From an uncultured Lachnospiraceae bacterium (GTDB taxonomy: Bacteria > Bacillota > Clostridia > Lachnospirales > Lachnospiraceae): DNA of 8,462 nt. The number at the start of each line of letters is the position of its first letter. Position 1 is the stretch's first letter. Positions 1 to 6,082 of this stretch are shown here, piece by piece. The position numbers were made by a program, and so were the translations under genes. A model generated the notes under the pieces. The model ran no database searches. It had not been told where the DNA came from and was given only the letters and a program-made list of their open reading frames with translations. The stretch lies in the NCBI GenBank assembly GCA_934394615.1, contig CAKRRJ010000089.1, positions 1 to 8,462 on the forward strand. Direction: 5' to 3'.

Positions 1-494
1 TAATTGTATTTGGCAAGGATGCCAGGAATATCGTCCGGGGTGAGCCGTCCGTAAACTTCGTCGTTGATCATCATGACAGGAGCCAGTCCGCAGGCGCCGA
101 CACAGCGGCAGGAATCCAGCGAGAAACGTCCGTCCGGGGTGCATTCTCCGTTGGTGATGCCAAGAAGTTCTTCCAGTTTGGAAAAGATTGCGCCGGAGCC
201 CTTTACGTAGCAGGCAGTGCCCAGGCATACAGAAATCTGATACTTGCCCTTTGGCTGCAGCGCGAACTGGGAATAGAATGTGGAAACGCCGTAAATCTTC
301 TCTAACGGGATCCCGGTTTCATCGGAAATCATAGTCTGGACTTCAATTGGCAGGTAGCCGTAAATGTCCTGCGCCTGCTGCATGATCGGCATGAGCGCGC
401 CTTTGGTGTCCTTCAGTTCCGCAATCACCTTTTTTAAAGCAGCCTCCTGCTCTGGTGTTCCGCTGAAAGGAACCGTCTCTTTTTTACAAGCCAT
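1..494 (-). CDS. hydC: NADH-dependent hydrogenase/oxidoreductase [2Fe-2S] subunit, HydC/NuoE family (3' end cut by window)
   Basis: This is the 24-kDa thioredoxin-like [2Fe-2S] subunit found in complex I (NuoE) and in electron-bifurcating hydrogenases (HydC). It passes electrons between the NADH/flavin subunit (HydB/NuoF) and the rest of the complex in the cytoplasm. The reading frame gives 164 residues to the window edge, and the next codon begins TA, so it may be the stop; the family is about 160 residues long. An N-terminal helical region is followed by the thioredoxin fold with four cluster ligands: C90 and C95 (CLGTAC), then C131 and C135 (CVGAC). The ATG at 494-492 has a strong GAGGAGGAGG ribosome site 6 nt upstream. 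The gene is divergent from the DRTGG/HATPase/hydrogenase-like operon, a context that favours HydC of a HydABC hydrogenase over respiratory NuoE. hydB and hydA would be expected to the left, outside the window, so the symbol is a contextual call. Confidence 0.9.
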   Translation of the reverse strand, partial: MACKKETVPFSGTPEQEAALKKVIAELKDTKGALMPIMQQAQDIYGYLPIEVQTMISDETGIPLEKIYGVSTFYSQFALQPKGKYQISVCLGTACYVKGSGAIFSKLEELLGITNGECTPDGRFSLDSCRCVGACGLAPVMMINDEVYGRLTPDDIPGILAKYN

Positions 495-750
495 GTAAAC
501 CCTCCTCCTCATTGCGTTTGTAAAATGTTTATAATATATTAACATGAAGATGAAAAAAAATCTACAAAATTCATCTGTTAATTTAAAAACACAATAAATG
601 TTTTTGTTGATTATGAACAGAAATGATGATATTCTTACCATGTAAAACTGTTTGCTTTGTCAAAAACGTGACAAAATTTGCAGTAATATAAATGGCTCAA
701 CCAATAAAAAGGCCATGCTTCATTTATTTTATGACAGGGGGAATCTGCTT
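495..750. promoter_or_regulatory. AT-rich divergent control region of the hydrogenase locus
   Basis: These 256 nt hold no convincing gene. The region must contain the start signals for both the leftward hydC-like gene and the rightward operon. It is rich in dyads: a perfect 20-bp palindrome at 656-675; AAAAACA/TGTTTTT at 585-591 and 599-605; AGATGAA/TTCATCT at 548-554 and 570-576, flanked by TTAAC/GTTAA; and two Rex-like 18-mers at 528-545 and 575-592. A weak sigma-A-like pair for the rightward operon is TTGTTG (604-609), 17 nt, TGATAT (627-632), but the -10 matches only half of the consensus. No clear promoter for the leftward gene could be fixed. The rightward reading frame stays open back to a TTG at 652, but that stretch is best treated as leader. 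Confidence 0.6.
656..675. promoter_or_regulatory. Perfect 20-bp palindrome, candidate operator of the rightward operon
   Basis: TTTGTCA at 656-662 and TGACAAA at 669-675 form a perfect 7-bp inverted repeat around a 6-nt spacer (AAAACG). It lies 75 nt upstream of the chosen start codon of the first DRTGG gene. The size and symmetry fit a dimeric DNA-binding protein. The half-site does not clearly match a consensus I know: CRP/FNR sites have a different order of bases in the half-site. The binding protein is unknown, and chance occurrence in AT-rich DNA is possible. Confidence 0.4.
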
Positions 751-1098
751 ATGACAGCAAGAGATGTTCAGAAAATCCTTGGTGCCAGGGTGCTTACGGG
801 AGAAGAATTTCTGGACCGCGAGATCGCAAGTGCCTGCGCATCGGACATGATGAGCGATGTGCTGGCTTTTTCGAAAGACCATTCCGTTCTCATCACAGGG
901 CTTTGCAATCCGCAGGTCATCCGTACCGCAGAGATGCTGGATATTGTCTGCGTGATCTTTGTACGGAGAAAACATCCGGATGAAACCATTCTTGCCATGG
1001 CAAAAGAACGTGAATTGATTGTCATGGAAACAGGGCACCGTATGTTTTCTACCTGCGGCATGCTTTATAAAGCCGGGCTTGGCGGAGGTGCAGTCTGA
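751..1098 (+). CDS. DRTGG-domain-like protein of the hydrogenase locus (first copy)
   Basis: This small cytoplasmic protein of 115 residues resembles the single DRTGG-type domain proteins encoded beside HydABC hydrogenases in Clostridia and Thermotogales. Its biochemical role is unknown; DRTGG-type domains in larger proteins are thought to be regulatory or ligand-binding. The start at 751 is chosen because AGGGGGA (736-742) lies 8 nt upstream. In-frame starts at 652 (TTG) and 715 (ATG) lack a well-placed ribosome site. There is no signal peptide or membrane segment. Residues R23-E24-I25-A26, D32 and S35 fall at the same positions in the second DRTGG-like protein of this operon, which points to paralogy. 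The stop codon overlaps the next start by one base (TGATG at 1096-1100), so translation is probably coupled to that of the HATPase. The assignment rests on overall pattern and gene neighbourhood, since the literal DRTGG motif is not present. Confidence 0.75.
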   Translation: MTARDVQKILGARVLTGEEFLDREIASACASDMMSDVLAFSKDHSVLITGLCNPQVIRTAEMLDIVCVIFVRRKHPDETILAMAKERELIVMETGHRMFSTCGMLYKAGLGGGAV

Positions 1099-1523
1099 TG
1101 GAAAACGCAATCGTATTACAATATCATGTTTCTGCGGACGATTTTACCCGGGCAGGGGAAGCCAGCAGTGATGTGAAGGGCAAGTTAAAGCAGCTCGGCA
1201 TCAGCCCGGAGGCCGTGCGCAAAGTAGCCATCGCCATGTATGAGGGTGAAATCAATATGGTGATTCACGCAAACGGCGGCGAGATCACGGTGGAAATCTC
1301 GCCAGAAAAGGTGCGGATGATCCTGGACGATGTGGGGCCGGGCATTCCGGACATTGAACTGGCCATGCAGGCCGGTTATTCCACGGCGCCGGACGAGGTG
1401 CGCAATCTTGGCTTCGGAGCAGGCATGGGCCTTCCGAATATGAAGAAATATACCGATGACATGAAGATAGAGACAGAGCTTGGTGTGGGGACGAAGATCA
1501 CAATGGAAGTAAATCTGATGTGA
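1098..1523 (+). CDS. Stand-alone HATPase, RsbW/SpoIIAB-like ATP-binding protein
   Basis: A 141-residue cytoplasmic protein consisting of a single GHKL ATP-binding domain, like the anti-sigma-factor serine kinases RsbW and SpoIIAB. The N box is visible as E49/E51-x-N53 with H57. The G1 box is D78-x-G80-P-G82-I, and the G2 lid is the glycine-rich stretch G105-F-G-A-G-M-G-L-P-N114. A further threonine-containing motif near the end (GVGTKI) fits the last ATP-contacting segment. No histidine phosphoacceptor domain is present, so it is not a full two-component kinase. The start overlaps the preceding stop by one base, and the hydrogenase-like gene follows after 75 nt. No anti-sigma antagonist or sigma factor is encoded nearby, so the partner protein is unknown. 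A plausible role is phosphorylating or binding one of the DRTGG-like neighbours in a redox-dependent switch, which is inference. Confidence 0.88.
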   Translation: MENAIVLQYHVSADDFTRAGEASSDVKGKLKQLGISPEAVRKVAIAMYEGEINMVIHANGGEITVEISPEKVRMILDDVGPGIPDIELAMQAGYSTAPDEVRNLGFGAGMGLPNMKKYTDDMKIETELGVGTKITMEVNLM

Positions 1524-1598
1524 GAATGGATGGGGCTGGACTGGCGAAAGCCGGAATCCCCAGGCACCAGGAAATGACATTTGGAGGTGAAAGGCGGT

Positions 1599-2888
1599 AT
1601 GGACAAGTTTTACCATTCCGTGCGCCTGGACGAGGAATTATGCAAAGGCTGCATCAACTGCCTGAAACGCTGTCCTACCCAGGCAATCCGCGTGCAGGAT
1701 GGCAAGGCCCGGATCAACAAAAAATTCTGCATTGACTGCGGGGAATGCATCCGGGTATGTCCCCATCACGCGAAGCATGCGGTCTATGACCAGCTTGAGG
1801 AGATGGAACGCTTCCGCTATAAGGTGGCGCTTCCGGCTCCTTCTTTATACAGCCAGTTCAACAACCTGGACGATATCAACATCGTGCTTCATGCGCTTTT
1901 GCTCATGGGATTTGACGATGTGTTTGAGGTGAGCGCGGCGGCGGAACTGGTCAGTGAGGCAACCAGGTCTTATCTGACGGAGCATGAGAATCAGCTGCCC
2001 CTCATCAGCACGGCATGTCCCAGCGTGGTACGGCTGATCCGTGTGCGGTTTCCGAATTTGATTCCGCATCTTCTGCCCTTAAATCCTCCGGTGGAGGTAG
2101 CGGCCGGACTGGCGGTAAAGCGGGCCATGGAAAAGACAGGGTTTCCCAGAGAAGACATCGGCATCTGCTTCATCTCCCCGTGTCCGTCCAAGGTCACTTA
2201 CGCGAGGGCGCCGATTGGAACGGAAAAGAGTGAGATCGACTGTGTGCTTGCCATCAAGGATGTGTACCCGCAGCTCTTAAAATATATGAAGCAGGTGGAT
2301 GAAGACCCCGAGAACATCAGCATTTCCGGCAAGATCGGAATCAGCTGGGGCCACAGCGGCGGCGAGGCAGGCGGACTTTTTACGGAGAGTTATCTGGCGG
2401 CCGACGGCATCGAGAATGTGATCCGGGTCCTGGAAGATATGGAAGACCAGAAGTTTACGAATCTGAAATTTGTGGAGCTGGATGCCTGCAGCGGCGGCTG
2501 CGTGGGCGGTGTGCTGACAGTGGAAAATCCGTATGTGGCAGAAGTAAAATTAAAACACCTGCGCAAATATATGCCGGTGGCAAGAAGCCATATGGATGCG
2601 GAAACAGAAGAAAAAGCGGAAAAACTGATGGCATGGACGCAGGGTGTAGAGTACGAACCAGTCTACAATCTGGGCGAGACCATGATGGAGAGTTTCGCAA
2701 GGTTAAGCCGCATTGAAGCCTTAAGCAAGCAGCTTCCGGGCCTGGACTGCGGAGCCTGCGGGGCACCATCCTGCAAGGCATTGGCGGAGGATATTGCCAA
2801 AGGCGGGGCGAAGGAAGAGGACTGCGTTTATATTATGAAAGAGCGGATCCGGCGGCTGCTGGAACAGAGTGGGAAACAGACGGATTGA
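1599..2888 (+). CDS. [FeFe]-hydrogenase-like iron-sulfur protein, putative sensory type
   Basis: A 429-residue cytoplasmic iron-sulfur protein. Two [4Fe-4S] ferredoxin motifs come first (C15-x2-C18-x2-C21-x3-C25-P and C44-x2-C47-x2-C50-x3-C54-P). The H-cluster domain of [FeFe] hydrogenases follows. At the C-terminus is a four-cysteine Fe-S motif of the RnfB-like type (C384, C387, C392, C409). The four expected H-cluster ligands are present: C140 in STACP, C195 in SPCPSK, and C297 and C301 in ACSGGC. Compared with catalytic hydrogenases (TSCCP, MPCxxKxxE), the proton-relay cysteine before C140 is alanine and the L2 glutamate is missing, while K198 is kept. It is also shorter than catalytic HydA (about 580 residues). 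These traits fit the low-activity or sensory groups, although here no PAS domain is attached. The ATG at 1599 has GGAGGTG at 1583-1589 about 9 nt upstream; an in-frame TTG at 1581 lies on that site and is rejected. Confidence 0.88.
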   Translation: MDKFYHSVRLDEELCKGCINCLKRCPTQAIRVQDGKARINKKFCIDCGECIRVCPHHAKHAVYDQLEEMERFRYKVALPAPSLYSQFNNLDDINIVLHALLLMGFDDVFEVSAAAELVSEATRSYLTEHENQLPLISTACPSVVRLIRVRFPNLIPHLLPLNPPVEVAAGLAVKRAMEKTGFPREDIGICFISPCPSKVTYARAPIGTEKSEIDCVLAIKDVYPQLLKYMKQVDEDPENISISGKIGISWGHSGGEAGGLFTESYLAADGIENVIRVLEDMEDQKFTNLKFVELDACSGGCVGGVLTVENPYVAEVKLKHLRKYMPVARSHMDAETEEKAEKLMAWTQGVEYEPVYNLGETMMESFARLSRIEALSKQLPGLDCGACGAPSCKALAEDIAKGGAKEEDCVYIMKERIRRLLEQSGKQTD

Positions 2889-2984
2889 TGCAGGAACAGA
2901 CTTGCGGATCCGAACAGACGCCTGGCTGACAACAGCAGTGGAACCTGTGTGATGCAGTCATATGGTGGGGAAAGGAGGATAAAC
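2889..2984 (+). other. Intercistronic gap with ribosome site for a GTG start
   Basis: A 96-nt gap inside the operon. No gene, strong hairpin or terminator was seen. Its only clear element is AAAGGAGG at 2971-2978, 6 nt before a GTG at 2985. This fixes the start of the second DRTGG-like gene at 2985 rather than at the earlier in-frame GTG (2949) or ATG (2952). Confidence 0.6.
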
Positions 2985-3335
2985 GTGAAAGTAAAAGAAC
3001 TTCTTGACAGTGGAAAATTTCAGGTGATCCACGCGGGGGATGACCCGGAGCGGGAAATCGCAACCCCGTTCTGCTGTGATCTCTTAAGCGTAGCTATGGG
3101 AAAAGCCCCGGCGGGCTGTGCCTGGGTCACGGTGATGGGAAATATGAATACGCTGGCAGTGGCAACCCTGGCCGATGCTGCCTGCATCATCCTGGCAGAA
3201 GGCGCTGTGCTGGATGAGACCGCAAGAAAAAAGGCAGAGCAGCAGGATATCATGGTGCTGGCCACGGAAGAGCCGGTGTTTGAGGCAGCGCTGTGGGTGT
3301 GGCAGCAGATGCAGGGAGAAACCCATGGAGTGTAA
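2985..3335 (+). CDS. DRTGG-domain-like protein of the hydrogenase locus (second copy)
   Basis: A 116-residue cytoplasmic protein starting at GTG with a near-ideal AAAGGAGG ribosome site. It looks like a diverged paralogue of the first gene of this operon. R23-E24-I25-A26, D32 and S35 occupy the same positions in both. Both then show a hydrophobic strand, an Asn-x-x (N-P-Q versus N-M-N) turn, an alternating Ala/Leu helix ahead of a valine/isoleucine strand, and a D-E-T helix (in DETI versus DETA) before an I-x-V strand. It carries a Cys-Cys pair at 30-31, where the first copy has a single nearby cysteine at 29. The function is unknown. Having two small relatives flank an iron-sulfur sensor-like protein suggests a heterodimer or two separate partners. 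The end overlaps the next coding region by 11 nt, consistent with coupled translation. Confidence 0.75.
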   Translation: MKVKELLDSGKFQVIHAGDDPEREIATPFCCDLLSVAMGKAPAGCAWVTVMGNMNTLAVATLADAACIILAEGAVLDETARKKAEQQDIMVLATEEPVFEAALWVWQQMQGETHGV

Positions 3336-4122
3336 ACGAAAGGCTGCAATGCCGCAGGATGGGGAACAGGCGCGAGACAGCCTGCAGCCGGACCGCCCGG
3401 AATTTGTGGAGTTAAGTTATGACCTGCATATTCACTCCTGCCTTTCCCCTTGCGGGGATGACGACATGACACCTGGCAATATTGTGGGGATGGCAGCCAT
3501 CAAAGGCCTGGACGTGATCGCGGTGACGGACCACAACTCCTGCCGCAACTGTCCGGCGGTGATGAAGCTGGCAGAGCAGTACGGTGTGCTTGCCATACCG
3601 GGCATGGAGCTGACGACCGCGGAGGAAGTGCACGCGGTCTGCCTGTTTCCGGAACTTTCCGCGGCGCTGGAGTTTGACCGGTTTGTTTATGGAAAACTCA
3701 TGAAATTTCCGAACCGGGAAGAAATCTTCGGAAAGCAGCAGATCATGAATGAAGAAGATATCTGTATCGGCTCCGAGCCCAATCTGCTCATCAACAGCAC
3801 GGAGCTTTCCTTTGATGAACTGTGGGATATGGTAGCCGGGCAGTATGGCGGCGTCATGGTTCCCGCCCACATCGACAAAAACGCCAACAGCCTCATCTCG
3901 AACCTGGGTTTTGTGCCGCCGGAGAGCCAGTTCCGGACGGCAGAACTGCACGATATGGCGAAATTGTCAGAATTAAAAAAGAGCAATCCCTATCTGGAAC
4001 AGTGCCGCATCATCTGCGATTCGGACGCCCATTATCTGGAGCATATTCATGAGCCGGAGTGGAAGATGAAGGTGCGGGAGAAAAGCGCGGCGGCGGTGAT
4101 TGCGTATCTGAGGGGAGAATAA
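3325..4122 (+). CDS. PHP-domain metal-dependent phosphoesterase
   Basis: A 265-residue cytoplasmic protein of the PHP (polymerase and histidinol phosphatase) superfamily, whose members hydrolyse phosphate esters with a tri-metal centre. Visible metal-site motifs are H35-x-H37 (DLHIHSCLSPC), D69-H70-N71, E95 (PGMEL), H103, H182 (PAHID) and D234-x-H236 (CDSDAH), so the catalytic set looks intact. Small relatives hydrolyse substrates such as nucleoside 3',5'-bisphosphates or short RNA, but the true substrate of the hydrogenase-linked branch is unknown. The start at 3325 has GGGAGA at 3313-3318 and overlaps the preceding gene by 11 nt. A second ATG at 3349 would remove eight residues of a poorly conserved leader and cannot be excluded. 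The domain has many cysteines (C39, C43, C73, C76 near the active site). It is the last gene before the terminator; a substrate linked to hydrogenase regulation is inference. Confidence 0.88.
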   Translation: MECKRKAAMPQDGEQARDSLQPDRPEFVELSYDLHIHSCLSPCGDDDMTPGNIVGMAAIKGLDVIAVTDHNSCRNCPAVMKLAEQYGVLAIPGMELTTAEEVHAVCLFPELSAALEFDRFVYGKLMKFPNREEIFGKQQIMNEEDICIGSEPNLLINSTELSFDELWDMVAGQYGGVMVPAHIDKNANSLISNLGFVPPESQFRTAELHDMAKLSELKKSNPYLEQCRIICDSDAHYLEHIHEPEWKMKVREKSAAAVIAYLRGE

Positions 4123-4174
4123 AAAATACTGGATATTTCCGGGAAAGTTTACTCGGAAATATCCAGTATTTTTT
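4121..4174. terminator. Bidirectional rho-independent terminator
   Basis: A perfect 21-bp inverted repeat: left arm 4121-4141, loop 4142-4153 (12 nt), right arm 4154-4174. The outer six base pairs are A:T, so each strand ends in a run of six T residues after a GC-containing stem. It lies between two converging genes and so should stop transcription of the PHP gene (rightward) and of the regulator (leftward). The left arm starts inside the TAA stop codon of the PHP gene. Confidence 0.9.
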
Positions 4175-4178
4175 ATTC

Positions 4179-4205
4179 TTTCATAGGAAATTGCGTCCTA
4201 TGAAA
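4179..4205. repeat. Second hairpin between converging genes
   Basis: TTTCATAGGA at 4179-4188 and TCCTATGAAA at 4196-4205 form a perfect 10-bp stem with a 7-nt loop. It lies 5 nt past the stop codon of the leftward regulator and 4 nt from the main terminator. It has no T run of its own, so it may be an mRNA 3'-end stabiliser or an accessory pause hairpin rather than an independent terminator. Confidence 0.6.
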
Positions 4206-4210
4206 CAAAA

Positions 4211-6007
4211 TTAATGCAGATCAGGTTCCGCATGCGATTTTAAAATCCGCCATAATGTGCTGCGCCCAATCCCAAGACGCTGCGCAGTCCGGCTCTGGTT
4301 GTTATTTTCTTCTTTCAGGACCATGCGTACGACATCATAGGTGATGTCGGCCAGAGTCTGATTTAAGTCAAACTGATACCCGGATTGTTCGGGAGCTACC
4401 CAGAGTGCTGTTTCCTGATGCAGGAGCCGCATCGTATTTTCATAAGAAATATACGGAGTTGAGGTAATCAGCATCAGCTCATAGATAATGCGCTGCAGCT
4501 GGTGCAGATTGCCTTCCCACGGAAACTGTTTTAGCGCGAGGCTGGCTTTCGTGTCAAATCCGATGATCTGTTTTCCAAGATCTGCGTTCAGCTGGTTGAG
4601 ATAGAGCGTAGTCAGGTAGGGAATATCATCCGGCCGTTCTCTCAAAGGAGGAAGATGCAGGGACAGACAGGAAAAAAGTTTGGTGATTCCGGTGATAATG
4701 GGTTTGGAATCATGTTCTTCATTGTTTGTGGAAAAGGAAAAATACAGCCGGTTCCGGACGGCTAGCCTGGTATCCGCAATGTAGGAAAGGAGCTGGCTGA
4801 AAATCTGGGGCGGGATCGTTTCCATCTGCTTAAAGTAAATGCTGTGCCCGTTATGTGCCAGCGGGGAGTCATGATGGGAAAGCAGATAGGTCCAGTTCCG
4901 CTCTGTGGCGTAAGCGCAGTCGATCTGATAAAAAATGGTGTTCCGGTAACTGCTCTTACAGTAAATATTGTAGGCAGCCAGGTCTTTTCCGGTTCCTTTT
5001 TCGCCGGAAATCAGCACAGGGGTGGAAACGTGGCTGTATTTTTCAATCAGATCCCGTGTGCTTGACAGGCTGTGTGTGCTGTTGAAATAAGAAAAATCAG
5101 GCATGGCATTGCTGTCGGCCATTTTTTCTGTGACCGCGTCAATCTTCCGGATTTCCTGTTTTTCTTTTAACAGGGAATACACATAAAGGCAGGTGCTGTT
5201 CCGCATGGTGGATTTTTTCATAGTAAGGCGCAGTGTATGTCCCTTGATGGTACGTTCTAAAGAAGTATCCCCTTCTTTCCACAATTCTTCAAAATGTTCC
5301 TGCAAAAATGGAAAAATCAGTTTTTTTTCATATTCTGAGAGGCTTGACAGGATGCTTTTTCCATACTGGTCAAAAATGGTGCATGCGACAGGGCTGTTTT
5401 GAAATGCCATGGTCAGCTGAGTCAGTTCCCTGCGGCTTTGCAGGGAAGAACGGGTCAGAGAGATAGCCTGCCGGAATGTGTTCTGGACGGATTCGTAACC
5501 ACTGGTGACAAGGACCGGTGTAATTCCCATGGAAAGAGCCAGATTATGCGCGATCACATCACAGACAACCACCGAAATTCCCATTTCTTTGAGCAGTTTC
5601 ATATTAGATGTGGCATCTTCCTCACTCCAGATTGTGTAGATCGGGATATCGTAATCGAGCAGTTCGCATAAAATCCGGGCATGGCTGGTGATATTTTCGT
5701 AGCCAATGATCGCCATGGGCTGTTGGAAGTTCTGGGCAAGCCGTATGGCGCGCAAGGCATCGAGTGACCAGAGCCCGATGTCGTAGACCGGCAGCGCAAT
5801 GCGCTCTTTTAAGTAGCTGGCGGTACCGCCGCGGGATATAACTGCGTCGTAATTCAGCAGATTCAGTTTATCCAGAATAGAATCCACTTCACTTAAGTTT
5901 GCCACATAACAGTCAGCCTGTACCTTTGTTTCAGAAAGAAGAACTTCATGAACCAGTTCATTCATGCCGCGGTAGGGAGAAATGACGAGAAAATGGATAT
6001 TTTCCAT
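4211..6007 (-). CDS. PrpR_N-type Fis-family transcriptional regulator with degenerate AAA+ domain
   Basis: A 598-residue cytoplasmic regulator with the layout of sigma-54 enhancer-binding proteins. Residues about 1-185 form a PrpR_N sensor (SRGGTA motif near 58-63). About 195-290 is a PAS-like segment, 305-530 an AAA+ domain, and 566-590 a Fis-type helix-turn-helix (QSRTAQRLGIGRSTLWRILK). Walker A is intact (GEKGTGK, 335-341), and the LPPLRERPDDI arginine-finger region is kept at 452-462. However, the Walker B position reads GHSIYFKQ where active members have GGTLFLDE, and no GAFTGA sigma-54 contact loop is seen in the shortened stretch before it. It may therefore act through sigma-A promoters. 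The start at 6007 has AGGAGG about 6 nt upstream; an open extension to 6193 is rejected. It is divergent from the alcohol dehydrogenase/PdxA2 operon and probably controls it, with a C4 sugar acid or related metabolite as likely effector (inference). Confidence 0.88.
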   Translation of the reverse strand: MENIHFLVISPYRGMNELVHEVLLSETKVQADCYVANLSEVDSILDKLNLLNYDAVISRGGTASYLKERIALPVYDIGLWSLDALRAIRLAQNFQQPMAIIGYENITSHARILCELLDYDIPIYTIWSEEDATSNMKLLKEMGISVVVCDVIAHNLALSMGITPVLVTSGYESVQNTFRQAISLTRSSLQSRRELTQLTMAFQNSPVACTIFDQYGKSILSSLSEYEKKLIFPFLQEHFEELWKEGDTSLERTIKGHTLRLTMKKSTMRNSTCLYVYSLLKEKQEIRKIDAVTEKMADSNAMPDFSYFNSTHSLSSTRDLIEKYSHVSTPVLISGEKGTGKDLAAYNIYCKSSYRNTIFYQIDCAYATERNWTYLLSHHDSPLAHNGHSIYFKQMETIPPQIFSQLLSYIADTRLAVRNRLYFSFSTNNEEHDSKPIITGITKLFSCLSLHLPPLRERPDDIPYLTTLYLNQLNADLGKQIIGFDTKASLALKQFPWEGNLHQLQRIIYELMLITSTPYISYENTMRLLHQETALWVAPEQSGYQFDLNQTLADITYDVVRMVLKEENNNQSRTAQRLGIGRSTLWRILKSHAEPDLH

Positions 6008-6033
6008 GAATGACCTCCTGTACTTTACTTGAT

Positions 6034-6053
6034 ATGTCTCATAATAAAACAAA
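6034..6053. promoter_or_regulatory. Operator-like repeat, copy 1
   Basis: ATGTCTCATAATAAAACAAA matches the second copy at 6083 in 18 of 20 positions. Its core, 6035-6051, is an imperfect dyad of the form TGTYTCA-N3-TAAAACA. It lies next to the regulator's own start (AGGAGG at 6014-6019), so binding here could also autoregulate that gene. Assignment to the PrpR-like protein is inferred from position. Confidence 0.5.
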
Positions 6054-6082
6054 AATGATAGAAAAACAACAAAAAAACAAGC

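Noticed and set aside
668..692. Sigma-A promoter with GTGACA (668) and TATAAA (687)
   Set aside because: The hexamers look acceptable but the spacer is only 13 nt, too short for a functional promoter.
652..750. N-terminal extension of the first DRTGG-like protein from a TTG at 652 or ATG at 715
   Set aside because: No well-placed ribosome site precedes either start, the 652 start codon lies inside the palindrome region, and AGGGGGA at 736-742 fits the ATG at 751.
1185..1616. 143-codon open frame on the minus strand
   Set aside because: It lies antisense to the clearly coding HATPase gene, has a His-rich low-quality composition and shows no recognisable motif.
1520..1735. 71-codon plus-strand open frame overlapping the start of the hydrogenase-like gene
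   Set aside because: It is out of frame with the ferredoxin motifs, which are plainly encoded in the overlapping frame.
3020..3951. Long antisense open frames (150 and 179 codons) under the second DRTGG-like and PHP genes
   Set aside because: They mirror the codon bias of genuine genes on the plus strand, and no domain signature was recognised.
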